Source of the DNA: Bacteroidota bacterium | GTDB lineage: Bacteria; Bacteroidota; Bacteroidia; Flavobacteriales; Flavobacteriaceae | Direction: 5' to 3' | Assembly (NCBI GenBank): GCA_006227965.1 | Contig: SBFL01000147.1 | Location: 1 to 24,481, forward strand | Length of the DNA: 24,481 nt | Shown: positions 15,561 to 23,055 of the stretch, piece by piece | Layout: each line of letters begins with the position of its first letter | Position numbering within the stretch: the first letter of the stretch is position 1 | The notes under the pieces: generated by a model | Database searches by the model: none | Told to the model about the DNA's origin: nothing | The model's input: only the letters and a program-made list of their open reading frames with translations | Program-made: the position numbers and the translations under genes

Positions 15561-16397
15561 CTAGAATTCGATCAGCACGCCCAGCGTACCCGGGCCGAAT
15601 TGCAGGTTCCAGCTGACATTTTTATCCTTCGCATTGTACTTTTCGCTGTACCGGCTGTCCAGGTACCGGTCGATGGCCTCGACAGTGAAGATACTTAACC
15701 CCACACTGAAAACCACGTCGGAAAGCCAGTGCTTCCCCTCCCAGAGCCGCGAGATACCGGGTACGATCCCCACCGCATAGATCCCTGCCTTGACCCAGGG
15801 ACTCCTGAATTGCTTGGCAATGGCATAGGCTGTTGTAAACGCCATAACCGTATGACCGGATGGAAATGAATGGTATTCTCCGGAGCCCTGCCAAAATGGT
15901 TTAAAGGTATCCTTGCTCTGCCCGCTCAGGGGCCTGGCTCTTCCCACAAACCCCTTGAGGAACTGCTGAAGCATGCCGGCAGAGGCGGCGGAGGACATCA
16001 GCAGCACCCCGGTCCGTCTCAATTTGGGATTTTGGGTGAAAAGGCCTGTGAAATAAACGGCCGTTGTCAGGGCGGCATTGGTCACGGGCCCCCCATAGAC
16101 GCGTCCGTAATCCTGAAGCCATTGGGGAATGTCCTCCTTTCGACCGGTAAAATATTCTGATGTCTGGGTATCGAAAAGATAGACCGTTCCCGTGGCTGCC
16201 ACCATACCCCCGAAAGTCGCCCATTGGGATTTTCCCCAGTAAAGGGGTCGGGTGTACGAATACCCGATCCCCTTAAAGAGATTTCCCATATCATAGGTAA
16301 ACATACTCCAGGTGGATGCGTCGTCCGCAGGGATTTGGACGGGTTGCCCATAAAGGGGCCCTGAAGCGAGGATCAGGATGAGGAGAAGCTTCTTCAC
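15561..16397 (-). CDS. PAP2-family phosphatase, exported
   Basis: Phosphatidic-acid-phosphatase type 2 enzyme of 278 residues. All three catalytic motifs are present: Lys148-x6-Arg155-Pro156 (KGFVGRARP), PSGH at 179-182, and Ser216-Arg217-x5-His223-x3-Asp227 (SRLWEGKHWLSD). It has a signal peptide (MKKLLLILILASGPLYGQ) and several hydrophobic helices, so the active site is probably periplasmic, acting on lipid phosphates or undecaprenyl pyrophosphate. The start is GTG at 16397, three bases after the stop of the deacetylase gene, so the two are almost certainly one transcript. Confidence 0.9.
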   Translation of the reverse strand: MKKLLLILILASGPLYGQPVQIPADDASTWSMFTYDMGNLFKGIGYSYTRPLYWGKSQWATFGGMVAATGTVYLFDTQTSEYFTGRKEDIPQWLQDYGRVYGGPVTNAALTTAVYFTGLFTQNPKLRRTGVLLMSSAASAGMLQQFLKGFVGRARPLSGQSKDTFKPFWQGSGEYHSFPSGHTVMAFTTAYAIAKQFRSPWVKAGIYAVGIVPGISRLWEGKHWLSDVVFSVGLSIFTVEAIDRYLDSRYSEKYNAKDKNVSWNLQFGPGTLGVLIEF

Positions 16398-16400
16398 AGA

Positions 16401-17303
16401 TCAGAAAAATACAAGTTGTGCCATACGGAATGTCGCTGCATGCGCCTCCACGATCGTCCGCAACCGGGGGGAATACCCGCCGCCCATGCTGCATTGCACA
16501 GGCAGGTTGTGCTCGCGACACCACTGGAACACCATCTGATCCCTCTTTTGGCATCCTTCGGGGGAAACCGCCAGGGTGCCCAGTTTGTCAGATGCAAGAA
16601 TGTCCACCCCACTAAGATAAAAGACAAAATCGGGATTTACCGTTTTTTTTAGTTCGGGGAGGTGTTTGCCAAGTATTGACAGGTAGTCCTCGTCTTCGGT
16701 TCCGGGCTCCAGAGAAACATCCAGGTCCGAATCTTCTTTCGGGAAGGGATAGTTGGCCTTCCCGTGCATGGAAAAGGTATAAACCTCCGGGACCCCGGTG
16801 AAAATTTCCGCAGTTCCGTTGCCCTGGTGCACGTCCAGGTCGAGGATCAGGATACGCCTGGCCAGGCCTGCGGCCAGTAAGTAATGTGCCCCTATTGCCT
16901 GGTCATTTAGCATGCAGAAGCCTTCTCCCCGGTCGGAATAGGCGTGGTGGGTGCCACCGGCAATGTTCATGGCCACTCCGTATTTCAGGGCAAAAAGACA
17001 TCCATCAATGGTTCCCTGGGCTATGCGACGCTCCCGCAAGACAAGCTCAGGGCTCCAGGGGAAGCCTACTTTCCGCATCTCCCTTCGGGAAAGGCTGCCC
17101 TCCCGCAACTTTTTGTAATAGTGCTGATCATGAGCCCTCAGGATTTCTGCATCCTCGGGCAAACCGGGTTCGAAAAAATTCTCAGGCCCGCAGGTGCCCT
17201 CATGCAGTAGCTGTTGAGGTAGCAGGTCGTATTTCTGCATGGGGAACCTGTGACTTTCGGAAAGCGGATGTTTGTAGACAGGATGATAGGCTATTTTCAG
17301 CAT
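16401..17303 (-). CDS. Histone-deacetylase-family (arginase-fold) amidohydrolase
   Basis: Zinc enzyme of 300 residues of the HDAC/AcuC/acetylpolyamine amidohydrolase superfamily, of the short class resembling bacterial class IV relatives. Visible residues: active-site pair His119-His120 in GGTHHAYS; zinc ligands Asp157 and His159 in ILDLDVHQGNGT and Asp234 in SGVDILASD; and the transition-state Tyr277 in MGGGYSP. It removes acyl groups from an amine, whether polyamine, protein lysine or small molecule being unknown. The ATG at 17303 (MLKIAYHPVYKHPL) is the family's usual start. It overlaps the stop of the truncated leader ORF by seven bases (ATGCTGA) and is followed three bases later by PAP2. 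Confidence 0.92.
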   Translation of the reverse strand: MLKIAYHPVYKHPLSESHRFPMQKYDLLPQQLLHEGTCGPENFFEPGLPEDAEILRAHDQHYYKKLREGSLSRREMRKVGFPWSPELVLRERRIAQGTIDGCLFALKYGVAMNIAGGTHHAYSDRGEGFCMLNDQAIGAHYLLAAGLARRILILDLDVHQGNGTAEIFTGVPEVYTFSMHGKANYPFPKEDSDLDVSLEPGTEDEDYLSILGKHLPELKKTVNPDFVFYLSGVDILASDKLGTLAVSPEGCQKRDQMVFQWCREHNLPVQCSMGGGYSPRLRTIVEAHAATFRMAQLVFF

Positions 17304-17530
17304 GTTCTCACCAGGAAGAAATTATTCTGTATCCGGGTCGTATTAGCCTGGAAACCAAGGCTCTCTCCTTTGATAAAGACAGTTTTGTTCAGGTGTACAC
17401 GGGCCACTTGCCTCGGGTGTTTCCTGTAGCTCGCAAAGTCAGTGAGAATACGGGCCTGTATGACTTCTTCCTGCCCGCAAATAACCTGCTGGCCCAATAG
17501 GAAGATCAGGCCGAATAAAATCTTATCCAT
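17297..17530 (-). pseudogene. N-terminal fragment of an MG2-type exported protein
   Basis: A 77-codon reading frame with a signal peptide (MDKILFGLIFLLGQQVICGQ) and then ARVHLNKTVFIKGESLGFQA, which matches the first macroglobulin-like (MG2) strand found at the start of large flavobacterial envelope proteins (patterns such as YLHLDRTVYFKGExLWFKAYV, from memory). Those are usually many hundred residues long; here only about 35 homologous residues remain, then a different tail (NTTRIQNNFFLVRTC) and a stop inside the start codon region of the deacetylase gene. Best read as the leftover 5' end of a deleted gene; alternatively a real short secreted peptide coupled to the deacetylase. Followed directly by the deacetylase, it may still lend its promoter. 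Confidence 0.55.
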
Positions 17531-17606
17531 AGCAGATAATTTCGGCCTTAAGATACTGAATACTGCAAAAAGCAGACCGTGGCTCCCTTCCGGGTAGGGA
17601 ATTGGT

Positions 17607-19682
17607 TCAGGTTATTGGCGCTCCATTGGGGGTGCTGTCTTCTTCAGGGCCAACGAAGATCAGGCTGCCATCGGGGTTTTCAGCCAGCAGGATCATTCCC
17701 TGGCTATCCACTCCTCTTAAGGGTCTTGGAGCCAGGTTCACCAACACGGTGACCTTCTTGCCAATCAGATCTTCAGGGCTGAAGTATTCGGCAATGCCCG
17801 AAACGATGGTGCGCGTATCGATGCCCGTATCTACCTTCATAACGATCAGTTTTTTGGCCTTGGGCATTTTTTCGGCTTCCAGGATGGTCCCTACCCGAAG
17901 GTCCATTTTCGCAAAGTCCTCGTAAACGATGGTGTCTTTCTGAGGTGTAACGGAAGTATCTGACATTGCGTTTTCTTTTTTGGTGTTTTCCAGTTTATCC
18001 AGTTGCGCCTGGATTTCTGCGTCTTCGATTTTTCGGAACAGTAATTCTGAATTCCCGATCCGGTGTCCTTGCGGAAGGAGAACCTGGTCTGTCATCAGAG
18101 ATTTCCATCCCGGAGCAACATCAGGGTCCAGTCTGAGCATCTTTTTGAGCTTCGCGGCGGTGAACGGAAGGAAGGGCTCGCTCAGGACGGAAAGGGCTGC
18201 TGCCACCTGAAGGCCTACATATAAGATAGTACTGGCACGTTCCGGATTCTCCTTGACGACCTTCCAGGGCTCCTCGTCAGCCAGGTATTTGTTCCCCATC
18301 CGCGCCAGGTTCATGAGGTCCTGTGAGGCCTCCCGGAATCGAAAGCGCTGCAGGCTGTTCCCAATTGTGTCCGGGTACATTTTGATCGCTTCCAGGGTGT
18401 GCCGATCATTTTCGGAGAGTACGCCAGGGGAGGGAAGCTGCCCGCCAAGATACTTGTGCGTCAGGACGGTCACCCGGTTAATGAAGTTCCCGAAAATGGC
18501 AACCAGTTCATTGTTGTTGCGGGCCTGGAAATCCTTCCAGGTAAAATCATTGTCCTTGGTTTCCGGGGCATTTGCCGTCAGCACATAGCGAAGCACATCT
18601 TGCATGTCCGGGAATTCCAGCAAGTATTCATGCAGCCAAACCGCCCAATTCCGGGAGGTGGACAGTTTCTGCCCTTCCAGGTTCAGGAATTCATTGGCCG
18701 GTACGTTGTCTGGCAGGATGTACTGCCCGTGCGCCTTTAACATACTCGGAAAAATGATGCAGTGAAATACGATATTGTCCTTTCCGATAAAATGTAATAG
18801 GCGGGTATCAGGTGCTTTCCACCATTTTTCCCAGTCCTGATTTTCCCGCCTTGCCCACTCCCGGGTGGAGGAAATGTATCCGATGGGGGCATCAAACCAT
18901 ACGTAGAGGACCTTGCCCTCGGCTCCGGGCAAGGGAACCGGTATTCCCCAGTCCAGGTCGCGGGTGACTGCCCTGGGCTTCAAACCGTCATCAATCCAGG
19001 ATTTGCACTGACCATACACGTTGGGCTTCCAGTCGTTCTTGTGACCCTTCAGGATCCAGTCGGCTAGAAAACCCTCGTAGCGGTCGAGTGGCAGGAACCA
19101 GTGCCTGGTCCGCCTCATCACCGGGGTGGCGCCGGTGAGCACGGATTTGGGCTTGATCAGGTCGGTGGCATTCAGGGAAGAGCCGCACTGCTCGCACTGG
19201 TCCCCGTAAGCCTCTTCATATCCGCATTTTGGGCAGGTACCGGTCACAAAACGATCTGCCAGGAACTGACCTGCCTCCGCATCGTATAATTGTTCCCCTT
19301 CCTCTTCAATGAAATCGCCCTGCTGGTAGAGTTTTTCAAAAAACTCAGAGGCTGTTTCATGGTGGATTTCAGCTGAGGTGCGTGAATAATTGTCAAAGGA
19401 TATCCCGAATTCCGAAAAGGAATCTGCAATGATCCGATGGTATTTGTCGATCAATTCCAGGGGTGAGACCCCTTCTTTCTTAGCCTTCATCGGGATGGCG
19501 ACCCCATGCTCATCGCTCCCGCATACAAAAAGGACCTCCTCTCCTCTCAGGCGAAGGTACCTGCAGTAGATGTCTGCCGGGACATATACCCCTGCCAGGT
19601 GACCTATGTGTATGGGGCCATTGGTATAGGGGAGTGCTGCAGTAACGGTGGTTCGATTATACGGAGCGGGCTGGCTTTGCAT
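17607..19682 (-). CDS. metG: Methionyl-tRNA synthetase with C-terminal tRNA-binding domain
   Basis: Charges tRNA-Met, essential for translation. From ATG 19682 ([20 protein letters not shown]) the protein has 691 residues. HIGH motif at 25-28, four-cysteine zinc knuckle (Cys150, 153, 163, 166; CPKCGYE and CEQCGSS), KMSKS-equivalent KLSTS at 339-343, anticodon-binding helical domain, and a C-terminal EMAP-II/Trbp111-like domain starting '[20 protein letters not shown]'. The 75 extra in-frame residues upstream to 19907 are low-quality sequence and overlap the promoter and the start of yraN, so they are excluded. A good promoter lies just upstream; divergent from yraN. Confidence 0.97.
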   Translation of the reverse strand: MQSQPAPYNRTTVTAALPYTNGPIHIGHLAGVYVPADIYCRYLRLRGEEVLFVCGSDEHGVAIPMKAKKEGVSPLELIDKYHRIIADSFSEFGISFDNYSRTSAEIHHETASEFFEKLYQQGDFIEEEGEQLYDAEAGQFLADRFVTGTCPKCGYEEAYGDQCEQCGSSLNATDLIKPKSVLTGATPVMRRTRHWFLPLDRYEGFLADWILKGHKNDWKPNVYGQCKSWIDDGLKPRAVTRDLDWGIPVPLPGAEGKVLYVWFDAPIGYISSTREWARRENQDWEKWWKAPDTRLLHFIGKDNIVFHCIIFPSMLKAHGQYILPDNVPANEFLNLEGQKLSTSRNWAVWLHEYLLEFPDMQDVLRYVLTANAPETKDNDFTWKDFQARNNNELVAIFGNFINRVTVLTHKYLGGQLPSPGVLSENDRHTLEAIKMYPDTIGNSLQRFRFREASQDLMNLARMGNKYLADEEPWKVVKENPERASTILYVGLQVAAALSVLSEPFLPFTAAKLKKMLRLDPDVAPGWKSLMTDQVLLPQGHRIGNSELLFRKIEDAEIQAQLDKLENTKKENAMSDTSVTPQKDTIVYEDFAKMDLRVGTILEAEKMPKAKKLIVMKVDTGIDTRTIVSGIAEYFSPEDLIGKKVTVLVNLAPRPLRGVDSQGMILLAENPDGSLIFVGPEEDSTPNGAPIT

Positions 19683-19702
19683 ATTCTGAGGGCTATGAGG
19701 CA

Positions 19703-19734
19703 CAAAAATAACCAAATTTAACACCGGCCTACAA
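19703..19734 (-). promoter_or_regulatory. metG promoter (-33 TTG, -7 TATTTTTG)
   Basis: Minus strand: TTG at 19734-19732, 21-base spacer, then TATTTTTG at 19710-19703, an exact TAnnTTTG match; the ATG follows 20 bases further on. A second match, TAAATTTG, overlaps the spacer. One of the better promoter matches in the window. Confidence 0.6.
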
Positions 19735-19891
19735 CCCGTATCGCAAAAGAAAGACCCTGGAGCCTCCGGACAGACAAAATACAGGGTGCGTCCGGTGCCC
19801 GGGGCAATAAGGTTACGAAAGATGCAAACCTTGCTCTGAAATTGCGGTGAAACGCCTTTTTTTCGGTGAATAACCAAAAAATGAATAGTCC

Positions 19892-20266
19892 ATGGAACCC
19901 TGGACACTCCCGAATCATTATGAACGCGGAATGGACGGTGAGGCCCGGGCCGTGGCCTATCTGGAACGGGAGGGCTATGAAATCCTGTACAGGAATTACC
20001 GGTATCAAAGGGCCGAAATCGATATCCTTGCCATGAAGGGAGGCTGTCTGGCGGTGGTGGAGGTTAAAACGCGATCGGCCCATTTTTACGAGGCACTATC
20101 AGATACGGTTTCCCGGACCAAGATAGCCCGGATCGTAAGGGCTGCGGATCATTTCGTAAGGGAATGGGGGCTGGATGTGGAAGTTCGGTTTGACATTATT
20201 CAACTGACGGGGACTCCCGGGAAGTACACCCTTACGCACTGGGAGGATGCATTCTATTATTTTTGA
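19892..20266 (+). CDS. yraN: YraN/UPF0102 family nuclease-fold protein
   Basis: 124-residue member of UPF0102, a restriction-endonuclease-like fold family. Seen: '[20 protein letters not shown]', '[20 protein letters not shown]' and 'VVEVKTRS', giving the Glu/Asp-x-x-Val-Lys type core (Glu in AEID, Asp, then EVK). The family's physiological role is unsettled; DNA-repair or Holliday-junction roles have been suggested. The ATG at 19892 is the longest reasonable start; Met14 at 19931 is an alternative. Divergent from metG and upstream of the ACT protein, which has its own promoter. Confidence 0.9.
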   Translation: MEPWTLPNHYERGMDGEARAVAYLEREGYEILYRNYRYQRAEIDILAMKGGCLAVVEVKTRSAHFYEALSDTVSRTKIARIVRAADHFVREWGLDVEVRFDIIQLTGTPGKYTLTHWEDAFYYF

Positions 20267-20273
20267 TAAACTG

Positions 20274-20301
20274 TTTGAATTATAACAAATTGTTATTTTC
20301 G
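20274..20301 (+). promoter_or_regulatory. Promoter of the ACT-domain gene
   Basis: TTTG at 20274-20277, a 16-base spacer, then TATTTTCG at 20294-20301 (one mismatch to TAnnTTTG), and the ATG 13 bases further on. The spacer is one base shorter than usual. Confidence 0.5.
20282..20296. promoter_or_regulatory. 15-bp palindrome inside the promoter, candidate operator
   Basis: ATAACAA-A-TTGTTAT: perfect seven-base arms around a single A, filling the spacer between the -33 and -7 elements and touching the -7 box. The position is that of a classical repressor site; the regulator is unknown. Confidence 0.45.
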
Positions 20302-20314
20302 CCAAAACATTTCT

Positions 20315-20974
20315 ATGAAGACCATATCCGCGGCTGTTGAACACTATATAAAGCGAAAGCCATTCCTTCAGTCGGCACTTGCACAGGGGATCATAAACCT
20401 CACTTCCCTGGCACGGCAGGTGCAACCTGAAATCGAACAACAGTTGGGCAGGGAAATACGGAGCGGGGCCGTGGTAATGGCCCTCAAACGACTCTCCGAC
20501 AATCTGGAGTTCCGGGCAACCCACCGGATCATTAAGGTTTTGAAAGAGATTGGGGAAATTACCGTCCGATCCTCGTTAACCGATTATACCTTTCTGGTTT
20601 CGGATTCTATTTTGCAGAATCAGATGCGGCTCCTGGAGCAGGTACATTTGCGTCAGGATGTTTTCTACACCTCCTCAAGGGGAGTCAATGAACTGAATAT
20701 CGTGGTTAGCAATAGCCTGAATGATATTGTCGAGGAGTATTTCGAACAGGAACGGCTCACTCAAAAAGCGGAAAACCTTGCATCAATTACGGTTAAACTT
20801 CCGGCGGAAAATGTTTCGGTCCCCGGAATCTACTATTTCATTTTCCAGCGGCTGGCCTGGGAAGGGATTGTCCTCTACGAAGTGATTTCAACCACCAATG
20901 AATTTACCATCCTGGTGGACGAAGAGCAGGTAGACAAGGCCTTTACGGTGATTAAGGACCTGAAATCCCTCTAG
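20315..20974 (+). CDS. ACT-domain regulatory protein ('aspartate kinase'-like, no kinase domain)
   Basis: 219-residue protein of a type often labelled 'aspartate kinase' in flavobacterial genomes but with no amino-acid-kinase domain. The N-terminal 60 residues (KPFLQSALAQGIINLTSLAR through SGAVVMALKRL) look like a helical or winged-helix segment. A central region follows, and residues about 155-218 (ASITVKLPAENVSVPGIYYF, 'EVISTTNEFTILVDEEQVDK') form an ACT-like ligand-binding fold as in the C-terminus of aspartokinases. It is probably an amino-acid-sensing regulator; ligand and target are unknown. It has its own promoter with a palindrome and is convergent with the CocE gene, 28 bases apart. 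Confidence 0.8.
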   Translation: MKTISAAVEHYIKRKPFLQSALAQGIINLTSLARQVQPEIEQQLGREIRSGAVVMALKRLSDNLEFRATHRIIKVLKEIGEITVRSSLTDYTFLVSDSILQNQMRLLEQVHLRQDVFYTSSRGVNELNIVVSNSLNDIVEEYFEQERLTQKAENLASITVKLPAENVSVPGIYYFIFQRLAWEGIVLYEVISTTNEFTILVDEEQVDKAFTVIKDLKSL

Positions 20975-21002
20975 GGCCGCCTGTGCGGGCAGAATGGAGG
21001 TC

Positions 21003-22928
21003 TTACCCCTTGATGAAGCCCTCTAGCTGCATGCCGGCCGGGGACGGATCTCCGCTCTGTACCCTGCCGCCTGCTTCGATCACGGAATTTCCATGGACGC
21101 GGATGATGGCCTTGGTGAAATCGGATTCGTTTGCCTCGTAAATATTCTCCACGAATTTCTGAGGGTTCCTGTCAATGTAGGGGAACCAGGTACTGTGGAT
21201 CTGTATCATGATGCGATGCCCTTTTTTGAAGGTGTGTAATACATCCTGAAGCCGGAAATTCACATCGGTGATATCCCCTGGAACGAAAGGTTCAGGGGTC
21301 TGAAATCCATTGCGGAAACGCCCGCGGAACACCTCGGATCGGACCAGTTGCTGATACCCCCCCATAACGATGTTGTCAGGGTTGTGTTCGTACTTCGGAT
21401 GATCCGGCGGGTAAACGTCTATCAGTTTGACGACGAAGTCTGCATCCGTAGCGGTCATGGATACTTTGAGCCTGGCCATTATTTCCCCCGCGATGGTTTT
21501 GTTTTCCACAAGGGGTTCCGTTGAGAAGGTAAGCACATCCGGCCTTCTGGAGGCGTGTCGCTGGTCGTCGCTCATAAAGCGCCGTGGGGTAAAGGTGAGC
21601 CCCTCTGTCTGAGAGGTATATGGGACCGGTTTGGCCGGGTCACTGATGTAGTCAAACGCGGCCTCTTCATTCAGGGGAGCCCCCAGGGAGAGGGTCCCGT
21701 TGGCCCCAAAATACATGGAGGTTGGGGTAACCTCATCCGGGGGCCACTTGGCAAAGCTTTTCCACTCCTTTGTGCCGGTGTCGAACATGTACGCCTCGGG
21801 GAGTGCCTGTCCTTTGGAGCCTTTCAGGTGATGGCTGAAAAAACGACGTTCGACCTCCCTCTGGAAATGGGTGGAGATACTGTCCCCGAAATAAATATGA
21901 TTATGGGTGGTTTTTCCCTGTTCACGTGCCCATCCGCCATGGTCCCAGGGCCCCATTACAATGGTGTTTTCGGCCTTTGGGTTGGCGGCTTCGATGCTTT
22001 TGTAAATATTCAGGGGGCCGTACAGATCTTCTGCATCAAACCAGCCACCCACTGTCATGACGGCGTGGTCTATTCCCTTCAGGTGCGGCAGGATATTGCG
22101 TTTCTGCCAGAATTCATCATAGTTGGGGTGGGATATGATCTGCTCCCAGAAAAAATTGTCGAAATGGTACTTCTCGGTGATGTTTTTCAAAGGGCCCTGG
22201 GCCAGGTGGAAATCATAACCATCTTTAGCGGGCTCATCGTAGAACCGGCGAATCTTGTCCTGATACCAGGGTTCCCGGGTACGTCCTTCCTTTTGGTATC
22301 CGAAGACAGCAAATGCCGCCGTATAACTTTGTAGATAAGCGCCCTGGTGGTGGAAATCGTCAAAGAAAAAATCTGCAATGGGTGCCTGGGGGGAAGAGGC
22401 CTTCAGGGCCGGGTGGGCATCGGGTAGTGCGGCAGCCGTATAAAAGCCGGGGTAGGAAATTCCGAACATCCCCACCCGGCCGTTGTTGTTAGGGACGTTT
22501 TTCAGCAACCACTCTACGGTATCCCAGGTGTCTGAACTCTCATCTATGGCCTCCTTGTCCCGGGGGTCGTTGCCGGGGATGTTAGGCGTCATGTTTTCAA
22601 AGATCCCGTCGCTCATGTATCTGCCGCGCACGTCCTGGAATACCAGAATGTACCCGTCCCGGACCAGGTAGTCAGAAGGATATCCGCTAAACTGGTAGTC
22701 GGTATACCGGGAGGCGTTGTAGCAGGTCCGGTTCATCAGGATGGGATACTTGCTATCTTGATTTTTCGGAGTATATACCACAGTAAAGAGTTCGGCCCCG
22801 TCCCTCATGGGGATATGGTATTCGGCCAGGTCGTAATGCTGAACCAGATACAGGGAGTCTACTTTCTGGCTCAGGGCAGTACCCATCCAAAAAACAAGGA
22901 CAAGCAGCAGGTACAGGGATCTTTTCAT
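21003..22928 (-). CDS. CocE/NonD-type S15 serine hydrolase, exported
   Basis: 641-residue alpha/beta hydrolase of the X-Pro dipeptidyl-peptidase/cocaine-esterase family, similar in layout to alpha-amino-acid ester hydrolases and glutaryl-7-ACA acylases. Signal peptide MKRSLYLLLVLVFWMGTALS. Catalytic triad: Ser158 in GISYPGF, Asp298 in VGGWFDAED and His330 in MGPWDHGGW. An inserted helical cap lies between, and the C-terminal jelly-roll domain (from about 425) includes 'FRLQDVLHTFKKGHRIMIQI'. It acts in the periplasm on esters or N-acyl/peptide bonds. Monocistronic with a TATCTTTA box upstream; mfd lies behind it on the same strand. Confidence 0.93.
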   Translation of the reverse strand: MKRSLYLLLVLVFWMGTALSQKVDSLYLVQHYDLAEYHIPMRDGAELFTVVYTPKNQDSKYPILMNRTCYNASRYTDYQFSGYPSDYLVRDGYILVFQDVRGRYMSDGIFENMTPNIPGNDPRDKEAIDESSDTWDTVEWLLKNVPNNNGRVGMFGISYPGFYTAAALPDAHPALKASSPQAPIADFFFDDFHHQGAYLQSYTAAFAVFGYQKEGRTREPWYQDKIRRFYDEPAKDGYDFHLAQGPLKNITEKYHFDNFFWEQIISHPNYDEFWQKRNILPHLKGIDHAVMTVGGWFDAEDLYGPLNIYKSIEAANPKAENTIVMGPWDHGGWAREQGKTTHNHIYFGDSISTHFQREVERRFFSHHLKGSKGQALPEAYMFDTGTKEWKSFAKWPPDEVTPTSMYFGANGTLSLGAPLNEEAAFDYISDPAKPVPYTSQTEGLTFTPRRFMSDDQRHASRRPDVLTFSTEPLVENKTIAGEIMARLKVSMTATDADFVVKLIDVYPPDHPKYEHNPDNIVMGGYQQLVRSEVFRGRFRNGFQTPEPFVPGDITDVNFRLQDVLHTFKKGHRIMIQIHSTWFPYIDRNPQKFVENIYEANESDFTKAIIRVHGNSVIEAGGRVQSGDPSPAGMQLEGFIKG

Positions 22929-22950
22929 CGGACTTTCGTTTGAATGGCCC

Positions 22951-22958
22951 TAAAGATA
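22951..22958 (-). promoter_or_regulatory. Putative -7 box (TATCTTTA) for the CocE-type hydrolase
   Basis: TATCTTTA on the minus strand, 22 bases before the ATG at 22928. The same octamer precedes three other genes in the window. The -33 element is weak. Confidence 0.45.
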
Positions 22959-23055
22959 GATAATTCAACCGATTCAGCAGGACAGCATACAGAAGTCAGG
23001 CCAATGGTTCCTGCCCTTTCAGCAATTCAAGTTGCGGGGGAGTTTTTCGCCGGAC

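Noticed and set aside
19683..19891. Longest gene-free stretch (209 bases) as a possible RNA gene
   Set aside because: No tRNA-like T-loop or stable extended fold seen; only the metG promoter is supported.
19683..19907. N-terminal extension of metG by 75 codons
   Set aside because: Would overlap the promoter and the yraN start and has no similarity to synthetases; [20 protein letters not shown] is the natural start.
20970..20995. GC-rich imperfect hairpin after the ACT gene
   Set aside because: Stem contains a bulge and no T run follows; not a convincing terminator.
21555..22334. 259-codon plus-strand open frame
   Set aside because: Antisense to the CocE-type hydrolase with its full triad; no recognisable domain.
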